This document shows positions 47,292 through 59,800 of a DNA stretch of 64,000 nucleotides, in pieces (the first letter of the stretch is position 1; every line of letters begins with the position of its first letter). This DNA comes from Euglena gracilis (Eukaryota; Euglenida; Euglenophyceae; Euglenales). The stretch spans positions 25,272,938 through 25,336,937 of the forward strand of contig CP154957.1 in NCBI GenBank assembly GCA_039621445.1, written 5' to 3'. The notes under the pieces were generated by a model. That model made no database searches. It had not been told where the DNA came from and saw only the letters and a list, made by a program, of their open reading frames with translations. The translations under genes were made by a program, and so were the position numbers.

Positions 47292-49300
47292 GTTGTCTGA
47301 AAATCGGCAAAGCAAGGGTTCGGCTCAGCCCCCAAATGAGGATGCCGTCGAGGTCTCCTAAGTGGGATCTACCCAAGGCGACACTGCAGAGCGAGTTTCG
47401 GACAGGTTAGTTTTTGTCGTTCGCCAGTTTTTGAGGTAAATTCTCAATTTTTTTATCTCAATTTTTATCTCGCTCTGTATCTTCAATAATGATTTCAGAT
47501 ACAGGTTTGTTGTCACGATGATTTCTGCTACAAATAAACAAATTTTCCCTTTTATTTTCCCATTCAAACTTGAGGACCGAGAAAAAAAAACGATGCACAT
47601 GGTGGTGTCTGTCACATTTTCCAATTTGCAAACCAGCCCACCAAGGATATTTCTTCCTTTTATCTTTTCTTGTTTGTCAGTTTAGTAGAGAAAGAGGGAT
47701 TGGCGGCAGTCTATTGCTTAAGGGTTCCGCAGTGCCCCGGGGTGGGGGGCTGTACTGCAGCTACTCCAAATTCAGAAATCCCAGTGCAGCCCCCCCGGGG
47801 GGGGGGGTCCGCTAGCAGGGCTAGCTGGTGGATTTTTTCCCCTAGTGACCAGGCGTGAAGTGTCGAAAAACTCAAGCTTCAGGGGCTCTGGGGGCTGTCC
47901 AACAGGCTTGCGCTTAGTCGGGTGCCTACCCCACGGGGGGGGGGTGCTAGGGGCAGGCACCCCATAGCACCCGATCCGACCCCCCCGGGGGGGGGGGTAG
48001 GGTTTTGGGGGGTGCCTGCCCCTAGCAGGCACCCCCCTCCGACCCCGGCGCCGAAGGCGCCGGGGCCCCGGAAAAGGCCATTTTCAATGAAAATTTTCTG
48101 GGTCCGGCCCGGACCCCTATCCCCCCCGGGGGGGGGGGTGTGCCTGCTAGGGGCAGGCACCCTATAGCACCCCCCCCCCCTCCCCCCCCCCCCCCCGGTC
48201 GGTAAGCACAAGCATGCTGTCCAATGTCCAACAACCCCAACCCAGCCCCCAGAAAATCTTCTCGTTCGAGAGATGAATTCTATGGAGATGAAATGGGGAT
48301 ATACCCCCCTCCACAATATGTCAGTGAGAACATTAAAAAAGCTGTGGAGAAAAAGGGGTGTGGTGGGGCTGGACATCCATACAGGAGAAATTTTGCAGGA
48401 ATTCTGGAGAGAAAACTCCATTACACATAAATGTCAAGGAGTTGAAAAGTTTAAGCAAATCTGGGAAATGGTGTCCCTTACAGTGGACAACCAGGTGATC
48501 AAGTGTTACTTGACAAGAGGAGGTGGGGAGAAGAACCCTTCATTCCATGCTAAGACCTCTTTCCAAATTGTGCATGGAGAAAAATGCAAATCTTCCAGTC
48601 CCTTCCAAAGAATGCCAAGCAGATCCCATAAGGGGGAAGGAAATGGACAGAGGAGGTTGCTCACTGGACTCCAGCTTTTTCCATTGACTAGCACTTCAAA
48701 ATGTGTTCATACATTTGAAAACAGACATATTTGCTTCCTCGGGCAACAAAAAACTGCCAACTTTGTGATGCAACCCCCCTCGGTCAATAAATTCAGATAT
48801 ATATGCCAAGACTGAAAATATTTCTAAAAGCCAAAAGTTCTGTTGGTCACCCCTTACTGGGGTTCGGTGCACCCAGTTGATAAAAATGGGAGTGCCACCC
48901 CCTGCAGGGGTGTGTTCATGGGGAGAAAGTGCCCCCCCCCCCCAGGTACCCCTACTTTGCATGATTTGCTCCAGCACATTTTTGGAGGGGAAGTTCAGTT
49001 CATTGAAACTTTCCTGGGAGAAATCCCAGCTTAAAACGTTATCAAAGTGCACTCATATTTCCATGGGCGATTTTGCAGAGAATGGGGATGTTCCGTCCCC
49101 CCCGAAGCCACCATTGCGTACACAAGTTACTGCTGAAACCAGAAACCACCATAGCGTACACAAAGTTGCTGGCACATGTTTTATGCTGAAAACCTGCCAA
49201 AAATGCTTTTTTGGCGATTTTTTTTTGAGATTTTTGGAACAACATCGGCCAAAAATAATCCATAAATACCCCATTTTTACCTCTTCGAGCAGCACCGGAG

Positions 49301-49348
<48 letters not shown>

Positions 49349-49379
49349 ATATATATATATAGATATAGATATATCTATC

Positions 49380-49413
<34 letters not shown>

Positions 49414-52400
49414 ATATATATTTTCCTTGTCGGGGAGGGAGGGGCTGGGGTCTAACCAGTCGAGATGTTTCTCTTGTGGCTAACAAAAATTCCCAGCTAG
49501 TGGACCCCCTGTGGTCCATGACGAAAAATCTTGGGTCGAACATGGTGGGGCATGGTCGCCTGGGTCGCCCACGGTTGTAAGGGTCGACTGAAGAGACCAT
49601 GCTGGACCCCCCCACCCCATAATCGGAACCCCCCCCCTTTCAGCTTCCAGGGGGTGACCAAGTTTGTGTTGTTCTGCAGCCTTTTTTGCTGAACAAATGT
49701 TGTGTTAGCTTCAAAATAAAAAAATACATTTCTCTTATTTTCGCTTTTTTTTGTCCAAGCCGAATGGAGTGAGAGTGATTTCCTCTCCTCCTGGAGCAAT
49801 GGTACAGCACACCATCCCCCCTCCCCAATGGTTTGCGTAGCCCAGCGCAACCTTGCCTCTCAGCGTTCATGATCTTGGTCGACAATTTCGAGGCTGTGTC
49901 CAGCGGCCAGTCCATCGGATATCACGAACTCTTCACCCAGCCCCGGGACCACTCGCTGAAGAGAATCGATGCCATGTTTGGCCTTTCGTTGATGTGCGAC
50001 GCCTGCACCACCAAGGAAAGTATGCCCCGAGCAATCATTTCGGTTTGCGATTTCTTTGTTCAAATCTGCCCATTTTGTGGTGGATTATCTTTGAGTGGCA
50101 ATGATGTCAAACGATTGAACTGGATTGTAACAGCACTGTCAGCTTTGCATCAGCTTCGCATTTTTCTTCTGTATTTGTTTGGGGAAAATGAAATAATTTT
50201 ATTTGAATTTTTTGACATGACAGTGTATTTGATTTTGAAGACTTTTTTCCAAAAAAGAAACGTACCGCCACGCCTGCTTTTGAATATGGTAAATAACCTC
50301 AACATCCCAGAGGGAGCAGAACGTTTTTGCAGTATGAGCCAAATATAGATGCCCAAATGCACAACATGACCGGTGCCATTCCATGTGCTTGTGAACATTT
50401 TATCATCAATAGAGCCATTGTATGTATAAATCACATAAGATTGTGCAATATATGTTAATGATGTGTGATGTTAGTGCACAGTGTCTGTGTGTCTGCATAC
50501 TCCTACATGAGTTGTGTTAGCCACAATAAAAAAAATTAGGTTTAATCTATAATTTAAAAATAGGTTTGCATTGAGTGAGAATCATGCTTCCAAATATGCC
50601 GATTTTTATGAAGGAGATGCCGTTGCTTTCCATAAATGATGGTCATCAGGACTAACATACAATGCTAATGCTGGTGAAGTCTGGGAACGTGTTTTAAGGG
50701 TGTGTGATATGACTGCATTTTCTACGTTAAAATGCCAGATGGTCCTTTAGCCATTCACCGTCAGCATTTGCCGTGAGTGGGCAGTGCCTGACCGGGTGGG
50801 CTCTCCAGGGCTCTGAGATAAGCAAATGCTGCTGATTGCCCACGAGACAGAATGGAGTTAACGGATCCAGGCTCTTTTTTTAATTTGAAAAAGCATTGAA
50901 AACGAGAGAGTCAGGGAACCGTGTTCTGTGCAACGTGAGACGAATGTATCCAAATCTTTTTCAGGTACACTGACGGGCGACGTTCAGTTGTTCCACAAGG
51001 TGTACCTCTGCGAGGCGTGCTCCTGCAACGAGGACATTATATTGAAGAAGCGCAATAATGCAGCGCAGCACTTGCAAGTCCAGACGAAGCGCTGTTTCGA
51101 TTTGGTGTGTTTTTTTTTCTTCCCACATTCCGCCAGGCAAAAAGAAACACCAGGCAAAGCAGCACCTATATTGTATTTCCCAGTTTTCAGAGTTGTGGGA
51201 AGACAGGTGTTTTCCATTCTTCCATGGTCGAATTTTGGGGGTACTCAATTGAGCCCCAGGGGAAGCTGAAATTGAAGGTGAGGCTGAGCACAACCCCTGG
51301 CGGGGGGTGCCGACATCACTTTAGGTGTGTCCGACCCCCCTCCAGGGGGGGGGGGTGACTGACTAGTTTTTCAGAGGCATCGGCGTCGCCCTTTCAGCTG
51401 CTGGTCTCCAGGCAAGGACAGCCACCGGATCCCACCGGATCCCACCAGATCCATTGCATGATGCAACAAGAATATCTGGTCAAACCACTTGTTGCATGTG
51501 TTTTTTTCCTGGTCCCCCTCCCACCGGACCCCACCGGATCCCACCGGAGACCAACAACCGGGGATGACTGTCCTTGCCTGGTGGTCTACACGGGGGTTCT
51601 CTTTCTTCCCCTCGCTCCCCCCATTTTCCCTTCTGGCCACAGGGGTTGGCTGGGCTGTTCAGGGCCACCAGGGGTCCCTGGGTGGGCTGGTCAAGTCACC
51701 CGGACACCAAAAGCGACGGCTATTCAGGGCCTTGGGCGTCCTCGCTTTGGCGACGTTCCCACCACTGCCACACCCTGAAATCGTGACAAATGGTGTCCAG
51801 TCACCGCTTCTGGTTGCCACGTGAGTGCGTGGCCCCACAACATTTGTGGGTGGTCCCCCTGAGTTTCACAAAAGCTTCTTGTCAGTTTATGGCCGGGGCC
51901 ATCTTCGCCTCTGGCCCAGTTTGCTGTGTGGTGAGTGGCCAGGGACCCCTTACACCAGTGCTCCTGTGTTGCTCAGCCTGGCCGGGTGAGAAACTCTTTT
52001 TTTTCCAGCACTGTAGGGACATGCACTCACCTTGGGTGGTTGGTGTTGTTGGTGTGGTTCCCCTGGGCTGTGTTGCTCTTGCCTCCTGCCGTCTTCCCAC
52101 TCTTCTGTGTGGGGGGTGCATGGCGGGCACAACGCCACCCCCCCCCCTGGATACACCCCCGGGGGGTTGATACTTGCTTGGTCGCAGGGTAAATTGACCT
52201 CATAACGAGCTTTTTCTGGACTTCTGGAACTTTCAGAACCTTGGCCGAGTGTCCTGGCCAAGGTTGCCATGCCATTGCTTACCAACCCATAGGGGGGGGG
52301 TCGGTTTTTACTTTCAAAAGACCAGTCGGTCACTTTTCAAAAGCGAGTCACTTTTCAAAAGTCACCCACTTCTAACCCCTCAGGGGGGAGGGTCGGTCAC

Positions 52401-55400
52401 TTTGGTCACTCGGCCAAAATGGCCAAAATCAAAGTATTTTAGTCAAAAATCCAAATAAATTCAGGCGCCTTCGGCGCCGGGTGGCCTTTTTCGGTCAATC
52501 CTGGCTGACCCCCCGGGGGGGGTCTGGAGCCAAAACCAGTCGGTCTGCAGGGGGGGCATGGCACTTCGTGCGACCACCCGGGGGATATGACAGGGGGGGG
52601 GGGGGCTGTGTTTGGGCTCGCCGCGTGATGTGAGGCTACATTGGAATTTTTAAGTCATGGTTGTGTCCGATATGCATCCCCCACACACACAAAAAAGGTG
52701 GGAAGAGGCTGGAGGCAAGAGCAGCACTGCGGCGCAAGGGTGTGGACCCACCCACGGGAAGATGAGTGTATGTCCCTCCAGCGCTCGCTTCCACCGAGTT
52801 GCTCACCCGGCCAGGGGGACAGGGGTTTTCTGAAGCAGGAGGGGACCCGGGCGGGGGGTCCAGCTAGCCAGCAGCTTAAATCCAGCCAGCAGCCCAAATT
52901 CGGGCTGGGAGCCCCCCCGGGGGGGGGGGTCGAGTGAAATAAAGTTGGGTCCAGCCCGGCCGGAGGCCGGGCCAGCTGGCCGAAGGCTGGGCCAGCCGGC
53001 CGCAGGCTGGCCAGTCAAATGGGCTGCCCAGCTCACCTGTCCCTGCATTTTTTCAGTAATTAGGCTGTTCCTCCAGTCCCGATCCAGCCTTGATCTAGCT
53101 CCGTCCATCAAAATGTCGAAAGTGGCAAAAAAAATTTCAGAAATTTTTGTTTTTCATCGACCCAGCCCAGCCCAGCCCAGCCCCCTCTAGCCCCGGATCC
53201 CCCCCATACCCCAGGGGGGGGGTCCATCCAGCAGCTCATTTCCAGCCAGCAGCCTTTTTGCCAGCCGGAGGGGACCCCCCCCCCCGCGGTCCTTAAGAAA
53301 ACCCCTGCGGGGGAGCAAGAACGGAGCACTGGTGTAAAGGGTTGTTGGCCACTCACCACACAGCAAACTGGGCCAGAAGTGAATTTAGCGCCGGCCATAA
53401 ACAGGCAAGAAGCCTTAGTGCAACCTAGGGGTGTACCTCTTTGCCTGCATGCCGACACTCAGGCCAGTCTGAGACTCCCCTCCCCAGGTCAGTGAAGTTC
53501 AGCCTGCCACCTGAGTCCCCAAGGGGTTTCCTCAGTTTTCTGCCACAAGAAAAAAACATAGCATTCCCTCCCAAAGTTGAAAAATAAAAACTGATTTTTT
53601 CGAAGTATTATATTTTGTTCATTCTTTGAATTTGATTCTTCAATATTGACTCCCAAAAGTTTGTGTATCAGAGATTTATTGTGATTTTATCATTACGTTC
53701 GTGCCACAAAGGCGTCGTCCAATTAGTAGTTGTTTTTTGTGCTGTGTTCCCCTGTATTTACTTACTTATTTACTTCTTTTTTCTTTTCGCAGTACTCTTG
53801 CCAAACGTGCTCATTCTATTGGTTGGAACGCAACAGAATGAGAGCAAGGAAAGGAAAATAATGTTTGAAAGGCATCTGGGAGTTGGTTTTTTACTCTGCT
53901 CTCTGCAGGCGGATGTGAATTACTCCCAGACTTTGGATTTCTTGGAGTACATCCACTGGAGTTTGGAGCTCAGCAGTGTCATTCCTTGCGTGCCGCAGAA
54001 GCCAATATTGATGTTCATCAAGGAAATTTTTACCACTTATGCTGAGGCCACCGATGGAAAGGTACCTGTGTCTTTTGTGGGGTGGCAAGGTACCTGTGTC
54101 TTTTACAAGGTGGAACAGATCACAAGAATCGATTTTCAAAGACGTTTTTTTGGATCCCAGGTTTCGGTTTGGCTGTGTTCCCCCTTTTGTAGTCAACGAA
54201 TGCAACAAAATAGAGATCAACACATTTTTAGGAAAACAGCTTGCCCACGACCTTTCAAGGCACAACGTTCATTGTTCCATGATTTAAAAGTGCAGTCAAC
54301 CCCCCATTATAACTGCACTGGGCATTCTCTAACAGTTGGGTGATATTCCTCACTTTTGTCGCAGCTTGGATTGCCTTGGCGAGGGGTGCAGAGTTTCTTC
54401 AACACATGCTTCAAAGTTGTTCCACCAAACTGCGAAGGTATGTTGCCAGTTTATAGTTATTGTTTTTGCGGAGGTAATGTAGTTGTGTACAGAAGTTGTT
54501 TCTGATTTATTGTGTTTTTTTGCGAGGATCCAACAGCAGGCACCCGGGGTCGGGTTTTTGGACCGTGGTGCCTGCTGACCAGGCCAATTTTCCTTTGTAA
54601 ATGGCCATCTTCCAGGCCCAGCACCTTCGGCGCCGGTGGTGAAGTGCTGGGCCAGGAAGCGCTGGCTTGAAAATCACCGAAAACTCTTTGGGGGGAGGGC
54701 ACAAAACTGAGGAAATTCAGTCGTTTTTTTGGAAATATTGCACCAAAAAATGCACTGAAATTTTGGTTCAATCTAAAGGGCATGTGGCGCAAAGCGCCGA
54801 AAGAAAAATTTTCGGGTGGGCAGTGCTGTAGCACACAGGTGAAACCTTGGGGAAAATTATTTTTGTGTTCCGCACCCCCCCACCCCACCGGACCGACCCC
54901 GGGGGGATTCCCGGGACCCCCCTCAAAGAGGTTAAATTTTTTCTTCTGGCACTTTGCGCTTTGTGCCGATTCTTTTTGACCTTTTTTCCTAAAAAGGGCC
55001 CAAAACGGCACTTTCTCTGTTTTGGGGGATCAAAAATTTGACCCCCCCCCACCCTTGGGGGTCTAGCTGGCCGGCTGGGAAAAGGTGCTTGTTGGAAAAA
55101 AAGGTGCAGGCTGGAATCCCGCCCTAGGGGGTGGGGGGTCCAGGGGTGGGTCAAACCTGGCTGCCGGGCTGGACCTGGTTGGACCCCAAAAACTGGCAAA
55201 AAAGCCCAAATCAAATTGGGATTCATTTTTTTAGTCTAAAATTTGAGGTGAAGATTTAAAAAAGTTCAAAAGTGTCCATTTTTGGCTATTCTTGGCCGTA
55301 TTTGACCTCTTTTTCCAATACATTTTTGGCATTTCGCCAGGCTGCAAAGATTTACCGCATGCCCCCCCCCCCCCCCCGGATCCGCAGCCTGGCTGGGAGC

Positions 55401-56776
55401 TGCTGGCTGGAAAAAGGTGCTGCCTGGCTGGACCCCCCCCAAGATCGGGTGGGTCCGAAAACGAGTTCAGCAGGGTGTGAGTTCCATCGGTGCTGTCATT
55501 TTGACATCTTTTTTTGGGAAAATGAAGCTCAGGGATTGGATTTTTTTCTTTCTCAAAGATTGCCATTGTTGACATGAGTGGATACCATGATGGCATCCTT
55601 CCTCTTCTCTTTCGGGTGGAAAGGAACGGAAATTTGTTTAGCTGGGGGACCCCGTCCTTGAGGGAAAGGGTCAGCCACAGAACGTTTTTTCCCCAGCCAG
55701 CAGCTCACGGCCAGGCTGTGGAACGGTCGACAGAGATCCATTGAAATTGAGTTGCGGCCTGCCTGGTGCAGCCGGGCCGAGCCGCAAAGAGAAAAGAGTT
55801 TCGCCTCGGGGTGGCAGATTTTTGGAAAGGGGTCGAAATTGGCCAACACTGGTGCTTTTGAAGGTGTTTTGAGTGTTGCCCAAAAATGTTCCGTTGAAAA
55901 AGTCCAACTCAGCTGGCCTTGTTTTTTTTGGGGGGGGGTGTCAGGTGGGTCCAGCCTTGCCAGCTGCATCCTCTCCCAGACCCCCACTCAGGGGATCTGG
56001 CCAGCACTTTTTTTTCCAGCCAGCACTTTTTTCCAGCCAACCGGGTGAATCCCCTCCCAGGGTCTTTGGTAATTTCCCCGTGGGAGTGGCAAGTCGGCAA
56101 AAAAAAAATGGTGGCAATTTTCGATTTGACAAACTGACCCCAAAAAGTTGCAAACTTACCACAAGTTTTTCAAAAAAATGGTTTCAAACTGAAAAGAAAA
56201 TGGTTGTAAAAATTGTATGCTGTGAAGCATTTGGTGGTTTTGGGGCACTGAAATTCTAATTTAGAGTTGAAATAGTTACATTTTTTGTGACTTAATCTCT
56301 GTTTCCATTTGCTTTGCACCAATTTTTTCTTCTTCAAAAAAGCCACCTCAGGGATGCATGTATTGGAATCTTTTTGGAGGTGGTTGGGGTGGGGGTCCTG
56401 ACCAACCCATAATGCAGCATTTTGTATGTTTCTGCTTCAGATCAGTGCCAAAGGTTCTTCACCATTGAATAATTTTGTAGTTTTCTCTTTCAAACAACGC
56501 AGGCAAATAAGTGTACCTTGTCGAAGACTCCTTGGAAATATGTATTTCTATTCAACCTCGTCAGAGAAAGAACACAATGCAATCATCGGTTATCTTATCT
56601 CTCTCTCAGAGATTTTCAACACTCAATCAAAAGGGCAGAAGACAATGCAGATTTGGCAATTTATCCGCCTTCTTGTTTCCATTTTCCATCCAAAGTGCAC
56701 TTATCTGGTGTGTGCATTGTTGCTACATGCACACACACACACACATTTCCAAATGCACATATCCCAAACACGCACA

Positions 56777-56810
<34 letters not shown>

Positions 56811-59800
56811 CACCCAGGCACACGGGGCATTCACACACACAGATGCTCCATATTTTGAGAATATTTCTTAATTTGAAAAATGATCAAGAAAATGCATTTT
56901 GCTTGAAATATTTCACGAGATCGCCAGGGGTTTTTTTATGCTTAGAGCAAAGTTTGAAAGAATTGTTGATAAGAAGTCATTGATAGTTGATAGAAGTCAT
57001 TGTTTGAACATGAAAAGTTTTATTTTTTGTTTAGTTTTTATTTCTTTTGAGAATGCTGATTTTTTTTACGTTTTGATTTCAAGGTTTTGTTTTTTCAGCA
57101 TGTGAGCCTGGTGAACACTTAAAAGTTCACAAGGATTTCAAGTTCATTTTTTTTTATGAAAACAGAATAATTTCTTGCAAGAATTTCTTGTAGACTTTAA
57201 AAAAACATCAAAATTTATTCATCTCTTTTTTGTTTATTCACTTTTTTTTATAAAAAAATTCCTCATTTTTGTGAATGCATTTGACTTGGGGGCATTTTGA
57301 TTGTTCAGAGTTCATTGAACCAAGGTTCAAAAAAAAAAACGTTTTGTTCCATTCTTTTTTGATGATTATTCAATTTTTGTATGCACATTTTTGACCTTTC
57401 AAAATTTCCCTGGGAATTCTTAGGACAGTAAAAATATAAATTATCCCATTAAAGCGTTATGAAAAAGATTGGAAAAGGGGGGTGTTTTTTTATTTAAGAA
57501 TTTTTGTTGTTTTTTGGGGAATATCTGATGACAGTTTTTTTCACAGGTACCTTTACTTTGCTATCTTTACTCAGCTGGCTGAAAAGTTTTCGAAATCCTT
57601 GTCAGTTTTGAGGTCAGGGGTTTTTTTAGGCGTGGACCCCCGGGGGGGGAAGGGAGGTAAGGTGGATGGGTCCGGCTGAGCCCCCCCCCCCCCCAGGGGG
57701 GTCCCCCCGGAGGGGGGTGGGATATATTTTTCGGCGCCAATTTTTTTGAAAAGTGCTATTTTTAGCACTTTTCGCGATTTTTCGGCCATTTTTGTGGGTC
57801 CCCCAGGACCCCCCCCCCCGGGTGGGTGGGGAGGACCCCCCTCCCCCCCGGTTTTACAAAAACCTCTGTTTGAGGTAGGGAGGGTTCGCTGTGGTGGCTG
57901 TTTTAAAGGAAATCCGGCCTAGCTTGGCCATTTCTCAAGACACCCCTCCCCCAGGTTTGTTCAAAAGGGGGGGGGAAGGATTTCGGATGCATTATTGTGT
58001 GGGGATTTGTTTTTCTGTTTGGATCCGATTTCTTACCATAAAAGTCAAACTTAATTTTCAGACTTTTAAAGGACATATGGGGGGACGCTTTGCGGTTGTT
58101 CAAAACAAATTCCTTTGAGGCCACATCTTTTCTGAAGCGTTGGTGGTCCAAACATACACAAATTCATGTTCCTGCATATACATTAATTCTAATGGTTCGT
58201 TCCCCAAATATGTGATGTGTTCTTGAGTGTTTTGGCAAATTTATTAAAAAAATCGGGAGATGCTGAACCCAATAATTGGCTGGTGAAGTGGTCAGGTTTG
58301 TTGAATGTGTTGAATGTTATGTTGAAATGTTGAATGTGAAACGATTGGATTTATTGGCCGAAGTATTCTTCATGCAGTTATTGGAACAATGCGAATAAAG
58401 AATGAAGGGGAAGAAAACAACAAAATGCTCCAGTTTCAAGTTTAATTGACACTCTGGCCGATTTCCACATTTGAAACAAGAAATTCATTCCGTGACGATT
58501 GACAATTGTCAAATTGTCAGTCAAAGCCCAGCCTGGCTTGAATTTTGTGTGAAGTTAATGAAATGGGTGACAAAGTTGCATTGTAGCACTGATTTTGACT
58601 CAAGGAGTCCAGTTCCCAACCACCCCATTGCAAAACCCCCAGCTGACATCCTTTTGACATCTGCATGATTTTGTTGATTTCGCATTCATTGCCTGAAAAA
58701 AATTTATTTGCCCGATATTCATTTTGTTAAAGACAGTTGTCTGATTGTTTTTGTGGTTACCTTTAATACTTTTTCTCGCAACTCTTTTCTCTTCGCCTTG
58801 ATCCAACTTTCTATGTCAGAAAGGTTTGGTTGCCCGATTCACCACAGGAGGTGAAGGACCGAAACGCACGCAGAGGAAGCGCCGCGCCAACTTTCAGCTT
58901 CAGACAGTTGCCCAAAGCTGCTAAATGTGTGTATGAACAATTTCAACTTGCAAATGCAAATGCATCACTGTTGCTGCTGAGAATCGTTAACCCCCCCCCC
59001 CCACTTATAAACCCCCTGGGGTTTAATGGATCCGGTTTGGTAGGTCGGCCGAAGGGGGGGGGTTATAGGATCCGGAATTGTTGGTGAAAATCCGACCCCC
59101 AAAAAGACCCTGAAACCCCCCGAAATTGGCACTTTTTGGAACATTTTGTCAAAAATGCCATTTTTGATGATGGTCGGTCTCAAAAAATTGCCAAAAAAAT
59201 CAGTTTTTGTGTGCTTTGCGGCCGAAAAAAAATTGTCTCCGGCAGTTTCCATTTTTCTTCCCCAGGGGGTTATAGGATCCGGTTTGGTTGGTCGGCCCGA
59301 GGGGGGGGGTTATAAGTAGGGGGGGGGGTCGCTGAGCTCTTATCCCTTTATGGGTAAGAGCGAAGCTTACCACCGGCGAAACCCCCCCTCGACCCCCCCC
59401 CAGGTCGGGGCCACCTCGGGAACCGATTGATTATCACCATGATCCCGGCCCGGTTCCCGGAATTTTTTTTTCAGTCGCGAGCGACTGGATTTCTAGTTTC
59501 CGAATCACCTGGGTTTGACCCCCAACTCCCCGCCAGGCCCGAGTTATTCACGCGCGAAGGGGTCCAAACTCGGTAGGATTTACCCGCCCCCCCCCTGGAT
59601 AAGCCCCCCCCCTTTGGACTCTGCCATTTCGGCCAAAAAAAAATGTCAATTTTCAAAATATGTCCAAAATGAAGCCAAATCAAAGGAAATGTGTGGAAAC
59701 CTAATTTGAAGCCCTTGGAACGCCCCATCCACCGGTATTTTGATTTCCCCGCAACTCCCCGCCCAGCCCGAGATACGGCCGTTTTTGGCCCAGATGGCCG

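Larger units (their letters stand above)
51105..53908. other. Large kinase-gene intron with repeats
   Basis: Contains CCACCGGATCCCACC repeats (51420-51560), the elements at 52270-52545 and 52820-53307, and part of another near 51300-51375. I see no independent gene. Confidence 0.45.
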
